Positions 50,191 through 61,630 of a stretch of DNA of 64,000 nucleotides are shown piece after piece (positions within the stretch are counted from its first letter, which is position 1; every line of letters begins with the position of its first letter). Both the position numbers and the translations under genes were made by a program. Source of the DNA: Vitellaria paradoxa. Taxonomy: Eukaryota; Streptophyta; Magnoliopsida; Ericales; Sapotaceae. The DNA lies in the NCBI GenBank assembly GCA_019916065.1, contig CM034237.1, positions 23,643,752 through 23,707,751 of the forward strand, written 5' to 3'. Below the pieces are notes generated by a model. The model did not search any database and was not told where the DNA came from. It was given only the letters and a program-made list of their open reading frames with translations.

Positions 50191-50195
50191 CTGCT

Positions 50196-53100
50196 ATGAG
50201 TGATCCTGTTGCATCTGGTTCAGCCTCTACATCCGGTTCAGCCTCTAAAAGTCCCTTCACTCCTGCTGAATTAGAGGCCATTGTGCAAGCTCTTCGCATC
50301 TCTCGCTCGTCTACTGCTACTTTGGCACAATCAGGTAGTATTGCTTGCTTGACTTCTCCATCTCCCTCTCCATGGGTCATTGATTCTGGTGTCAGTGCAC
50401 ATATCTTGGGTAATCATTCCTTATTTTCTAACTTGGCCGCTACCACTCATAGTATTACCTTAGCTGATGGGTCCTCCCGACCTGTGGCTGGTAGATGATG
50501 CCTTCACCCTTCTCTATCCTTAGTTTTACCATCTAGTCTTTTTGTTCCTAAATTTCCATTCAATTTGTTATCTGTTAATCAATTAACTAAATCTTTGAAC
50601 TGTTCTATAACCTTTTCTCCTTCTTCTTGTGTTTTTCAGGATCTCAGGACACAGAAGACGATTGGTTTGGGATATAAACGCACTAGTCTCTACTACCTTG
50701 ATCTTGTTAGCTTTACGTCTACTCATTCAGCATTCAGTGCATCCGTGTCTCCTTTACAATGGCATTATCGTTTGGGTCATTCGTCATTAGCTCGTCTTAA
50801 GCTTGCTATTCCTAGTTTAGAGTCTATTTTAAGTCTTGAATGTGAGGCTTGTCAATTTGGCAAGCACCACCGTAGTTCGTTTTCGAGTCATAAAAGTAAT
50901 CGTCAGTCTAAACCTTTTGATGTAGTCCATACGGACATTTGGGGTCCCTCAAAAGTTGCTTGTATTAATGGATTTTAGTATTTTGTCATTTTTGTTGATA
51001 ATTATTCTCGTATGACTTGGTTATTTTTTATGAAACAACGTTCTGAGCTACCTGCTATTGTGTTACATTTTTATAATGAAATTCTCACTCAATTTGACAC
51101 AAATAAAAATTCTTCGCTCTGATAATGCTCTTGAATACACTCAATCTGTCATGACCCAATTCTGTGTTGAGCGGGGCATCCTTCATCAAACTTCTTGCAT
51201 TCATACCTCTCAACAGAATGGTATTGCTGAACAAAAACTCTGTCATTTATTGGATGTTGCCCGTACCCTTCATTTCAATATGAATCTTTCAAAAACATAC
51301 TGGAGGGATGCTGTTCTAACTGCTTGTTATCTTATAAATTGGGTTCCTTCGCCCTTTCTTGGTAATCAATCTTCCTTTTCTCTCCTATATCCCTCTATTA
51401 CTCCTTTTTCTCTCCCACTTCGTACATTTGGCTGTGTCGCTTTTGTTCATAATTTAGACCCTGGTTTAGACAAACTTTCTCCTCGTGCTCGTCGTTGTGT
51501 CTTTCTCGATTACTCTCGCACTCAAAAGGGTTATCGGTGTTATCATCCTCCTACTCGTAAGTACTTTGTTAGTGCTGACGTTACTTTTTTTGAATCCACC
51601 CCTTATTTTTCTCATGAGGGGGAGGCTACTCTTCCCTCTCGAGAGGGGGAGTCATCTCACACTACACAGATTCCCTTTGTTGAACTTCCAGCTCCTAGTG
51701 TTTCTAGTGTGCCACCACCTTTACAGGTATATCAGCATCGTACTTGTCCTGCACCGATTACTTCTATCCCTGTGGATCCTGAGACTCCTGAGACACCTAC
51801 TACAACTACACCTATTGAGACCGAAATTGATGATCTTCCCATTGCTCTCCGAAAAGGTAAACGTGTGTGTACTCAGCATCCTATTGCTAAGTTTGTTTCA
51901 TATCATCGTATATCACCTCGTTTCCAGTCCTTTGTTTGTGCTTTGTCTTCTGTTTCCTGTCCTACATCTTATAAGCAGGCATTATTATCTCCTGATTGGA
52001 AGAAAGCGATGGATGAGGAGATGCAGGCATTACAGCATAATCATACATGGGAGCTTATCTCTCTTCCACCAAGGAAGAAAATAGTGGGGATGTCGTTGGG
52101 TGTACACAGTAAAATATTTACCAGATGGATCTATTGAAAGATTTAAGGCTTGATTGGTTGCTAAAGGATATACCCAGACTTATGGTATTGATTATTTAGA
52201 GACTTTTTCACCAGTGGCTCACCTTAATTCAATTCATATTCTACTGGCTATTGCAATGAGTAAATCATGGCCCTTATTTCAATTAGATGTTAAAAATGCC
52301 TTCTTACATGGTGAACTTCAAGAGGAGGTATATATGGATCAGCCCCCTAGATATGTTGCTACAGGGAGTGAACACCTTGTTTGTCGCTTGCACAAGACTT
52401 TGTATGGACTCAAATAATCTCCACGGGCATGGTTTGATCGGTTCAATTCTGCTCTTCTCAACTATGGTTTTCGACGGTGCACATCTGATCACTCCGTATT
52501 TGTGCGTCAGTCATCTTTTGGTATTATTGTTTTGATTGTTTATGTGGATGATATCATCATCTCAGGCGATGATAATGAGGGTATTTCTACACTAAAAAGT
52601 TATTTGGGGAAGCAATTTAAAACGAAATATCTTGGAACATTACGCTATTTCTTAGGGATTGAGATTGCTCACTCTTCACAGGGTATTTCTCTATCCCAAA
52701 GAAAATATGCATTGGATTTACACTCTAAGACTGGTTTGTTGGAATCTCGCCCTGCTGATACTCCTATGGATCCTTCTATTCATTTAGACTCCGAGAGTGG
52801 TGAACTCTTCTTTGATATTGAGAGATATTGTCGACTTGTGGGTAAGCTAATTTATCTTACTGTGACAAGACCTGACATTACATATGCAGTTAGTTTAGTC
52901 AGTCAGTTTATGCATACCCCTCGTCAACCTCACTTTGATGCTGTTTGTCGCTTTTTAAGATATGTGAAGAATTCGCCTGGTCAAGGTTTACTCTGTCGTG
53001 CCTCCAAAACCATAGACGTGATTGGATATAGTGATGCAGATTGGGCTGGTAGTCGGATAGATCAGAGGTCTACTTCTGGATATTGTACGTTTGTTGGCGG

Positions 53101-53497
53101 TAATCTCGTAAGTTAGCGTAGCAAGAAACAGACAGTTGTTGCTCGGTCTAGTGCAGAGGCAGAGTATCGTGCCATGGCTCATACTGCATCTGAGATGCTC
53201 TGGATACGATCTCTTCTCCAGGACTTTGGCATTTCAGTTCCAACTCCAATGTCTATGTTCTGTGACAATCAGGCTACGATATTTATTGCTAACAATCCTG
53301 TCTTTCATGAACGAACCAAGCATATTGAAGTTGACTGCCATTTCATCCGAGATCTCTTACTTAAACGTGATATCGCCACTCCGTTTGTGCATTCTGATTC
53401 TCAATTGGGAGACATTCTCACAGAACCCTTAGCTCATTCGTCATTTCAAAAGTTGTCTACCAAACTGGGCATGTTTGATCTCTATGCTGCAGTTTGA
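50196..53497 (+). pseudogene. pol: copia pol: protease, integrase, RT, RNase H, with stops
   Basis: Protease motif PWVIDSGVSAHILGN (about 50370-50414); pre-integrase LQWHYRLGHSS with CEACQFGKHH; integrase core VVHTDIWGPS, then SDNALEY and SQQNGIAEQK to about 51400; [23 protein letters not shown] and catalytic YVDD at 52541-52552; RNase H SSAEAEYRAM and MFCDNQATIFIANNP, ending LGMFDLYAAV at 53497. Breaks: stops at about 50496, 50976, 52148, 52417 and 53116 and frameshifts near 51095 and 52090. The stops at 52148 (CGA to TGA), 52417 (CAA to TAA) and 53116 (TGG to TAG) are each one C:G to T:A change from the family residue. Confidence 0.93.
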
Positions 53498-53504
53498 GAG
53501 GGAG
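53495..53504 (+). other. Polypurine tract of the 48448 copia element
   Basis: GAGAGGGAG directly precedes the 3' LTR and overlaps the end of the RNase H reading frame's stop region. Confidence 0.85.
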
Positions 53505-53689
53505 TGTTAGAATCCTTAGAATATTCTGGATAGCTATGATTGATCATATTTCCTAAATTTTGTCTCATAAATTTGGTATTTTCCTAATCCTAGTATTTCC
53601 TAATTGGTTGTAATCTACAAGTATAAATACAATACAAAGGGAGATGAGAATTTAACTCACTCTCAATTATTTCTTTATTCTTCTCAACA
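53505..53689 (+). repeat. 3' LTR of the 48448 copia element
   Basis: 185 bp, differing from the 5' LTR at three C/T positions. Confidence 0.97.
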
Positions 53690-53767
53690 GTTACATTCTC
53701 GAACTATTCAATTCTATTCTTTTTGGTCCAAACAATAAATGATCGATATTTTCGTAAAAAACTCTTT

Positions 53768-54670
53768 CAGAAAAAAATAACAAAAACAAAAAGCTGAATA
53801 GTTAGAAACTTAATAGCTAGTTATTGTTGTTAAATGCAAACTAACTACAAGTTTGGATAGATTTGATACCCTCATATACACATCTCATAAACCTCCCTAA
53901 TTGCATGAATGTGTGTTTTATATTTTTTGAAATTCAAGTTTGTGTAATTTCTAATTTGAAGAATTCATCTTACAAAATGATGTGTACTATTCTTGACAGC
54001 AGTCACTTGGGACGATCCCAAACAGAGCAACACTTGATCGAGTACGCCCTGATCGACTTGGTTCTAATTAGCCGAGGCTCAGTCAGTCACCTTCAAATTG
54101 AGACCCTAAGACGGCATAGATAGCAAGGTTGTTCCAAATACACTACAATGCGCCTCTACAAGATATCCAAAGAGATTATCGCTTACGGTCTAGTGACTCT
54201 TTTCAATTGAGAATGCAACTATTTATCTCGTAATCGAGGGCAAGAATTACGAGATACATTTATATCTCATAACTGAGAGAATATTCACATCCATAACTGA
54301 TTCAATTCCTATTGAATACACTCCTATATTCACGCCACATCTGAGTACATATAAAGAGAGACTCCATCAACCTAAAAAGCTATGATATCCTTGCCAAGTC
54401 AAAACTCTGCCAAAATAATAACTTGTTCTTTGTTAACATAAATGTCAGAGATTATTTAACATGCACTACATTGATATTTCAAACCAAGAGCCAGTCGTAA
54501 GGTTAGTTGCTCGTAATTTGGATGAAACTTACAAATTAACTGCATCATTACAAAATATTAGATTATTCAGTTGAAGTTTATACATATAATTTCCCATATT
54601 GAAGTAAAAATCCCAAAAATATTAGCAAGTAAAAATAATTTTGCTAGATTTCGGGCTTCTCCCATTCTTA
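53768..54670. other. Spacer between copia and PPR gene
   Basis: 54000-54420 is less AT-rich, with several 20-40 bp runs free of A/T tracts, but shows no LTR ends, RNA gene or protein similarity I can recognise. Confidence 0.4.
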
Positions 54671-54907
54671 GGCATAGTTTGGGAACCATTAGCAATTACT
54701 TTTTTCTAGCAAACTAGAAAAAAAATAAGTTTTTTTGTGTTTGGGAACATAAGTTAATTATAGCTAAATTTATATATTTACATTTATACTTTCATTTATA
54801 TTGACATTTATGCTATTTTCTAAAAAATAAGGATAATCTGGTAATTTAAAAAGAAATGTGAAATAGTTGTTAGTAGCTTGCTTTTTGCGGGGTTCCCAAA
54901 CGGAACC
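54671..54907. mobile_element. Tourist-like MITE, 237 bp, 118 bp upstream of the PPR start
   Basis: Flanked by TTA on both sides (54668-54670 and 54908-54910). The left end GGCATAGTTTGGGAACC and the inverted right end GGTTCCGTTTGGGAACCC are terminal inverted repeats with few mismatches. The family resembles 61381-61627. It lies where the PPR promoter or leader should be. Confidence 0.82.
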
Positions 54908-55024
54908 TTAATCTTGATATCACCTCGGCGTTGCCATGACCTCCGCATTTGAACACCCCGTTGCGCCAAGTTGAAAAATCAACCAACACCATAACCAGCT
55001 CGTTCAACTTCAGTACTACTTCTG

Positions 55025-56743
55025 ATGAAACCTCAACTTCTGATCAAACCATTTTCTACATCAACACCAACAAAATCGACTTCTATCAGCTGGAGAGCTC
55101 AGCTCAAGCAAGCCCAACTGGTGTCCCAGATCTCCTCCACCCTCTTGCAGAGGCGCAACTGGGCTCCCCTCCTCCGCACCCTCAACCTCTCCTCCTTTCT
55201 CACCCCGTCCCTCTTCCTCCACATCCTACACAGAATCCAAACCAATCCACAACTGTGTCTCAGCTTCTTCAATTGGGCAAAAACTAACCTAGGGTTTAAG
55301 CCGGATCTTAAAACCCTCTGTAAGCTCACCCGGCTCCTAATCGGTTCTGGCCTTGCAAGACAGTCGAGACCCATCTTGGATTCATTGATTCAGATCTACC
55401 CACCAACCCAAATCGTCGATTCGGCTGTTCAAGCATGCCGAGGTACGGATTCTCAGTCCCTTGTAGTGGGTTCTGTTCTTGAATGCTATTGCGGCAAGGG
55501 TTTTTTCTTGCAAGCCTTAGAGGTTTATGGGAAAAGCGTAGGTTATGGTTATGGTCTCTCAGTTCGTAGCTGTAATGCACTGCTTGATGCTTTGCAACTA
55601 CAGAATGAGACTAGATTGGCTTGGTGTTTTTATGCTAATATGCTTCGGAATGGGGTTTTACCGGATAGGTTCACGTGGTCTATAATTGCTCGGATTCTTT
55701 GTAAAGATGGAAAATTTGAGAGTATTGTCAGGATTTTAGAAATGGGTATACGTTATTCTGCCATATATAATCTGATTATTGATTGTTACGGTCGAAGAGG
55801 GAACTTTAGAGCTGCAATTGATCTCTTAGATGAGATGTGTAATAGAAAACTAGACGCAGGTTTTGGTGCTTATAGCTCAATTCTTGATGGAGCTTGTAAA
55901 TATGCGGATAGTAATGTAATTGAAATGGTAATGGTTTCTATGGTGGAGAGGGGATTGCTTCCGAAGCTTCCATTATCAGATTTTGATGCGATCATCCAAA
56001 AGCTTTCTGAATTGGGAAGGACATATGCTATGGATATGTTTTTCAAGAAAGCGAGGGAGGAGGGGATTGAGTTACAAGGTGCTTCTTTTGGGTGCATGCT
56101 TAGGGCATTTTCTAGGGAAGGAAGAGTGAAGGAAGCAATTGGGATGTACCACGAAATGTTAGCAAGGGATGTTAAAGTGAATGAAAGTTGTTATAATGCA
56201 TTTGTAAATGTTCTTTGTAAGCAAGATCCGTCAGAGGAAATTAGTGGTTTGTTAAAAGATATAGTTGGAAGAGGCTTCAGTCCTTGTGCATTAGACTTGT
56301 CTATCTTTATAACTTCTCAATGTGCTAAAGGTAGATGGCAAGAAGCAGAGGAGCTTCTGAATGCAATTCTGGAGGGAGGATTCCTCCCAGATTCTTCATG
56401 CTGCTGCTCATTGGTGGAACATTACTGCACTAGCAACCAGATTGATTTAGCTATTGCTTTGCATAATAAGTTGGAGAAAGCGAATGGTATTTTGGATGTA
56501 GCAACATATAATATACTTCTTGATGGACTATTCAATGAGAGGAGGGTTGAAGAAGCAGTTAAGATATTTGATTACATGAGAACTCGAAAATTAGTGAGTA
56601 GTGCAAGTTTTTCAATTGCAATCAGTGGGCTCTGCCGGGAAAAAGAATTGAGGAAGGCCATGAAAATACATGATGAAATGTTGAAAATGGGGCTTAAACC
56701 TGATGAAGAAACATATAGACGTTTGATATCTAATTTTAGATGA
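55025..56743 (+). CDS. P-class pentatricopeptide repeat protein, probably organelle-targeted
   Basis: 572 residues, intronless like most plant PPR genes. The N-terminus (1-45) is rich in Ser, Thr, Lys and Arg with no acidic residue before about 120, as in a mitochondrial or plastid presequence. Repeats of about 35 residues run from roughly 178 to the end, clearest at 246-278 (YNLIIDCYGRRGNFRAAIDL), 353-387, 388-420, 492-526 (TYNILLDGLFNERRVEEAVK) and 527-560 (FSIAISGLCREKELRKAMK), with weaker ones between. There is no E, DYW or SMR tail, so it is P-class: such proteins bind organelle RNA and affect its processing, stability or translation. The target is not deducible here. It may match the Arabidopsis At4g21170 type, from memory and unverified. 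The first ATG at 55025 is chosen because the presequence follows; a frame overlapping at 54949 is out of phase. Confidence 0.95.
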   Translation: MKPQLLIKPFSTSTPTKSTSISWRAQLKQAQLVSQISSTLLQRRNWAPLLRTLNLSSFLTPSLFLHILHRIQTNPQLCLSFFNWAKTNLGFKPDLKTLCKLTRLLIGSGLARQSRPILDSLIQIYPPTQIVDSAVQACRGTDSQSLVVGSVLECYCGKGFFLQALEVYGKSVGYGYGLSVRSCNALLDALQLQNETRLAWCFYANMLRNGVLPDRFTWSIIARILCKDGKFESIVRILEMGIRYSAIYNLIIDCYGRRGNFRAAIDLLDEMCNRKLDAGFGAYSSILDGACKYADSNVIEMVMVSMVERGLLPKLPLSDFDAIIQKLSELGRTYAMDMFFKKAREEGIELQGASFGCMLRAFSREGRVKEAIGMYHEMLARDVKVNESCYNAFVNVLCKQDPSEEISGLLKDIVGRGFSPCALDLSIFITSQCAKGRWQEAEELLNAILEGGFLPDSSCCCSLVEHYCTSNQIDLAIALHNKLEKANGILDVATYNILLDGLFNERRVEEAVKIFDYMRTRKLVSSASFSIAISGLCREKELRKAMKIHDEMLKMGLKPDEETYRRLISNFR

Positions 56744-57577
56744 TTTAATTATTTTTTTGGTAAATTAATTTTAGATAATTTGTTGTCAATTGACATAGAT
56801 TTCTTCAATTTTATGATTGATGTTCCTGTACATAAGCCTAACTTGAAGGGGAAGTGAAAATACCATTTCGATGTTCTTTGATCAGTACTGTTCTCTATGC
56901 TTGAGGGTTTCACTGAGATTGTCAGTAAATTATGTTGTTTGTGGCAAACCAGGCAAGACATGCATTTTTTTTTTTTCTTATTAACTCTCCTCTTAATAAT
57001 AATGAATATATTTGTATCATCCTTATTTGTGGACTGTAGATTCTTTGCTCCATCTGCTGGTTTGATTTTTAGTTTCTATCTAGATTGGATGCATAAGTTT
57101 AGGATATAATATCCAGTGAGATTATTTGATGTCATAAACACTGATGTTAATTACCAAAAAAAATTTTTTTAATTACCAAAAAAAATACTGATGTGAGCAA
57201 TATCGTGTTTTCTTCATTGGCTTGATGGTGCAGCTATTCTCAGTGGCATTACTTGGTTAGTTGAGTTATACAATCCTCAAAATTGCTACTTCGGCATGAA
57301 TGTTAGGAACGGATGGAGAACAAGTCTTTCACACTCAATCTGTCTCTCTTTCAATAATAATGATGAAACTTTTAGCTTGCGTTTGTGTTTGTGAACCTGA
57401 GATGAATGAGCTTGATACTTGGTAGAGAATAACTCAAATATAGATTTGAAAACAATTTGGAATCTTTAGCATTATGGTTTTAGTTCTATAAAATTATAAA
57501 AAATAGTTATCAATTAACCCATATTATGTTTTTTTTTTTTTGGGAAACTCGGGGTGTATCAATTAACCATATTGGTC

Positions 57578-57579
<2 letters not shown>
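56744..57579. other. PPR 3' region and spacer
   Basis: A U-rich 3' region follows the stop, with possible poly-A signals such as AATAATAATGAATATA (about 56995). No further gene is seen. Confidence 0.45.

Positions 57580-57650
<71 letters not shown>
57580..57650. repeat. (AT)35 microsatellite
   Basis: An uninterrupted AT dinucleotide run of about 70 bp, ending GTGAATTTC. It can form a cruciform, and is likely length-polymorphic. Confidence 0.98.
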
Positions 57651-57653
<3 letters not shown>

Positions 57654-58554
57654 AATTTCATTTATTTGAAATTCATGTTTGTAGATACTGTGTATTTCCA
57701 ATTACAGGGCCAGCGAGATCCGAAGTTGGTTGGTTTGACGAGGAGTTGGGAATGGAGGAGAGCCATGGAAAGAGGGAGAGACACTTTAAAAACATCAATA
57801 AAGAAGAAATAATGAAGAAATCATAAAAGGAAAGCGTGTCGAGAAAGGAAAAACTAATCATCTTCAAAGCCAGAGCCATGGGGGAGCTTCAAGAGAAAAA
57901 AAATATGCTGAGAATCAAATTTTCGCTAGTTCTAGATAAAAGAAAGTTGTTTAGATATTTTGGGGTTGCTCTCATCTTTGGAGAGCAATCTCTCTCGAAT
58001 AAGCAAAAAAATCAGGGCTTTGCTTTACATAGATGGGTCACATGTACCTATACATGTGTGAAAAGCAATTGATAAAATAGGAATACGAATTAAGAAGAGT
58101 TGTTTCAATGACAAGGAACCCGTGTTCCGTGACCTCTTTCCAAGCCTCTTCTCGAGCTAAAAAATCTCTAATAACTAGAGTACAACAGTTGCAAATTATA
58201 CGTAATTTGCTTTACATTATACCCGAGCTAACACTCCTCTGTGACTTATCAAGCCACACCTTCGTCGAGTCCCCTTAGGAGCAGGTTGGTTGACCTATCA
58301 TCCACAACGTTTATACAAACAGAATATCATGGTTTATTTGGATCGATCATTTATTAAAGAAAAAATGAAAAGCAAGAGGAAGAGAGAAAAGGTAAACAAA
58401 GGAAATGGATAATTTTTTAAGTACACATTTTTAGTTGGTTGGAATGAAAAAATAGAAGGAAATGAAAGGTAATTTTCAATAAATTAATTTTCTTTTTTTT
58501 TTAATTAAATTCTCGAGTTTTCCTTTTTCCTATCACAACCAAATAAGATGAGTA
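57651..58554. other. Spacer with no recognised gene
   Basis: Purine-rich segment 57700-57900. Short frames here are not protein-like. 58330-58520 shares words with the arms of the inverted repeat that follows (AAAGAAAAAATGAAAAGCAAG). Confidence 0.45.
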
Positions 58555-60115
58555 ATGTTAACGGTTGGCGATATTGTCAAAGTGTCTAATGTTATTACCA
58601 GAACATAGTTAATTCAACTTTTATACTTTGACAATTTTACTCTTTCAAATTAAATGATGCAATTTATTTTAGTTATTTTACCTAAAATACTTCATGATTC
58701 TTTAAACTCCTAAATTCACCATATATCCTTTGGAATTCTCAAGGGACTTATCAATATTTTTCCAAATTGTTGAATTCTATGGAATAATCACTTGTACTTG
58801 ATTAATATGCATGAGTTGTTAAATCTACAAATTTCTTATTTTAATGCAATTATTTTTCTCAATAAATGAAGAAAAAATTTGGTAAAATCCCGAAGTGATG
58901 AAAAAAACAAAAATAAAGAAACTATTACTAATTATTAACATACTTTTCTGATTCTCAATTAGATGTAAAAATTAATATTTAATTTTGTAAAGAAAACTTT
59001 TGACAAATTAATGTCATCTGCCTTTTCTTATTTTCAAATAACGATTTTATGTTTCTTTTTCTTTCTCAACCCTTTTTTTTTATTTCCCTTACCTTTTTTT
59101 TTTTTTTGTGCCCCCTCACTATGTCATCTCTCCAAACATACCTTAAGGAAACATTTTACTTTGGTCACATTAAGATAATAAAAAATTAAAAAAAATGAGA
59201 AAAGAAAGAATTGAAATTTGAATGAAAAAAAATGATAAAAAGTGAGGAATCATAGAAATAAATGGACTATAATATTAAATTAATGATTTTTATTGTGTCA
59301 AAAGCAGTCGCTTTTTGTCATCTCTTCATTCAAATTTCAATTCTTTCTTTTCTCATTTTTTATTTTTTATTATTTTAATTTGAATAAAATAGTATTTTCT
59401 TTAGGTGTATTTGAAGAGATGATTTAGTGAAAGAAAAGAAAAGGTAAATGAAAAAAATGGTTGAAAAAATAAAAGGGAATATTAAATTATTATCGAGAAT
59501 AAGAAAAGTCGGTTAAAAGTTAGTTTGTCAATTATATTCATTATAGAATTAAATAATAATTCTTACATTTAATTGCTAATAAGAAATGAAAAATGAAAAA
59601 AATGGTTAAAAAAAGAAGGAAACATAAAATCAGTATTGAGAATGAGAAAAGTCAGTTAATAACCTTTCAAAAAAAAGTTAGTTAATAATTAGTTTGTTAA
59701 TTGTGTTTATTATGAAATAAATATCACACCTAATTGATAATAAGAAAAGTCAGTTAATAATTAGTAATAGTTCCTTTATTTCTGGTTTTTCATTGCTTCG
59801 GGATTTTACCAAATTTTTTCTTTATTTATTAAGAAAAATAATTACATGGAATTAAAAAATTAGTAAATTTAGCCACTCATGCATATTATTTAAGTTAATA
59901 AATTTATTTTACAAGTTGATTACTCCATGAAATTCAACCATTTACAAAAATAATGATAAGTCTCTTGAGAATTCCAAGGGGTGTCTCGTGAATTCGAGAA
60001 TTCAAAGCTGATACGTCTGCTATTTTAGGTAACAAATAAAGTCATTTGTATTACTTAATTTGAAAAGATAAAATTATCAAAGTATAAAAATTACATTAAT
60101 TATACTCTGTCAATT
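58555..60115. repeat. Long imperfect inverted repeat (foldback), arms about 0.65-0.8 kb
   Basis: The left arm (about 58600-59250) and right arm (about 59320-60110) are reverse complements over successive blocks: TATACTTTGACAATTTTA against TAAAATTATCAAAGTATA; TTGGAATTCTCAAGGGACTT against AAGTCTCTTGAGAATTCCAA; TTGGTAAAATCCCGAAG against TTCGGGATTTTACCAA; CACTATGTCATCTCTCCAAA against TTTGAAGAGATGATTTAGTG; and AGAATTGAAATTTGAATGAA against TTCATTCAAATTTCAATTCT. The loop is about 70-100 bp near 59280. The right arm is longer because a GTTAATAATTAGTTTGTTAATT segment is repeated within it (59500-59770). No coding frame is present. Confidence 0.88.
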
Positions 60116-60851
60116 ACGGATGGGTATGGAACGAGTAGGGGAAGGGTACGCCTAACTCTATATTCAATTACTGAAACTAAATTAATTTCTATATTCTACT
60201 GATTCTCATTAGAGATTTATTTTACCCCCATTCTTGTCTCAAATAGGGAACGAAGATCTGCATGGAGAATTAGGTACCTAAAATAAAAAAAAATAAAATA
60301 CAAAAATTTTAAATTCCAAATTACAAATCTAGTGTCAAGTTCAAATTCCAAATTTTATAAGTCTAACTGCTTAAGTATCGAGTTCAAATTTCATATTCAA
60401 GCATAACTACATAAGGATTACTTCATGTTCCAATCTCTAGATTTAAGTTTAAGGCAATTAACACAAGTTAGTTAGGCATTTGAGGATTTTTTAGGAATTA
60501 GGTAGGGTACAAGTCAGAGACAAACTTATACTCATATCTTATCTGATCCTTAAAATTTTTTCAAAAATATTCTCGTACTCTACTTGATTCTCAAAAAATT
60601 CTCAAATCTCCTACCGATCTAAGATAGTGATCAGATAGCGTATCAACGGGTCGCCCGAGATATTCATTCCTACTGACAATAGTATTAGATGCTCTGACAA
60701 CGTCGCTGTTAAGTCCACTTATTTATCAGTTTCCATCAATAAATTCACAATCTGAACACTGCCTTGGCAATTATTTAGGTTGAGAGTTACTGTACATAAT
60801 GAAAGTAAAGCAAAGATGTAGATATTGCGTGTACTTAGTTATATCATATAA
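60116..60851. other. Spacer with no recognised gene
   Basis: Moderately AT-rich. Repeated CAAATTCCAAATT and GTTCAAATT words at 60310-60400, and a CAACGGGTCGCCCGAGATATTC block near 60645. No gene or full repeat border could be placed. Confidence 0.4.
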
Positions 60852-61347
60852 ACTGCGTTTGGCGCATCAAAAAATAAAAAAAAAATGAGATAAAATATGA
60901 TTTGGAGAAATTTTTTGTGTTTAGTGTACACTGTTCAAAACGTATTTTTTGGAGATGAATAGTAAAATTTCGTTCCGACGGATTGGATTTCCGTTTGAAC
61001 GGATTTAAAATTTTAGGCAGTCATGACTTATTTACATTACAATCTATCTAAACGGATCGTAGAAACCGTTTAGACGAAAGTTAGTTGCGTGATTCTGTCG
61101 GAACGGTTTCTACAATCCATTGGAACGGTTTTAAAAACACCACAAAAAATAGTCAAAGTGCGTGTCATTTGGTAGCTTGCGAGTTCATGGTGAGAATGAC
61201 GAAAAACTTTTTACTATTTGATTAACCGAATTCTAATTATCGATTTTTTTTTAGAAAGATATTGAACGTTTTTTGAATTTTAAAAAGGCAGAATGTATAA
61301 AATTTCATAAAGATTTTCATCAAACTTTGGTGCACCAAACGCACCCA
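60852..61347. mobile_element. MITE with AACGG arrays, about 0.5 kb
   Basis: The left end TGCGTTTGGCGCATCAAA and the inverted right end TGCGTTTGGTGCACCAAA match at 16 of 18 positions. TAA flanks both ends (near 60849-60851 and 61348-61350). The interior carries many CCGTT/AACGG words (TTCCGTTTGAACGGATTT, GGAACGGTTTCTAC, TTGGAACGGTTTT). Same family as 46774-47268 and 62318-62673. Confidence 0.75.
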
Positions 61348-61380
61348 TAATTACATTATCTTTGAGTTTTGAGATAATTA

Positions 61381-61627
61381 GGCACCGTTTGGAAAGTTCT
61401 AATGGCTATTTCAACAGTGGTTACACTTTTTTACCCTCTTATATTTTTATCTTCTTTTAAACTTTCGAAGGTAAAAATATCAATTTACCCTTACAAGTTA
61501 GCAACCTAAAAAAAAGTAACTTCTTTTTTCTTTTCTAAAAACAAAATTAGCTAACTTTTTTTACTAACTACTAACCTTACTTTTTTTTAACTATCATGAA
61601 CACATACTAATTTTTTCAAATGGTGCC
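61381..61627. mobile_element. Tourist-like MITE, 247 bp
   Basis: A clean TTA duplication (61378-61380 and 61628-61630). The left end GGCACCGTTTGGAAA and the inverted right end GGCACCATTTGAAAA form the inverted repeats. Confidence 0.85.
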
Positions 61628-61630
61628 TTA

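Larger units (their letters stand above)
48448..53689 (+). mobile_element. Compact Ty1/copia retrotransposon (Ale/Retrofit-like size), near-intact structure
   Basis: A 5.24 kb element with 185 bp LTRs, TG...CA ends and a perfect GTTAC duplication (48443-48447 and 53690-53694). The LTRs differ at three sites, all C/T transitions, so this is the youngest retrotransposon in the window. Primer site, gag, protease, integrase, RT, RNase H and polypurine tract are all present in copia order. The frame is interrupted by about seven stops and two frameshifts, so it is not autonomous, but each domain is easily read. Confidence 0.97.
48120..53767. mobile_element. TIR-bounded repeat, internally duplicated, split by the copia element
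   Basis: The 23 bp at 48120-48142 (AAAGAGTTTTTTATG...) recur inverted at 53745-53767 with one mismatch. Between them are two copies of a TTTCNTCNTTAAACTATCAAA to TCNNTTGGTCC unit: one at 48124-48240, and a second from 48360 that is cut at 48447 by the copia and resumes at 53690. No transposase and no clear target duplication are seen, so the class is unknown. Confidence 0.5.

Noticed and set aside
51485..52084. 199-codon Leu-rich plus frame
   Set aside because: Out-of-frame reading of the copia integrase-RT linker; composition is an artefact of the codon register.
57554..57826. 90-codon frame with an Ile-Tyr run
   Set aside because: It is the translated AT microsatellite.
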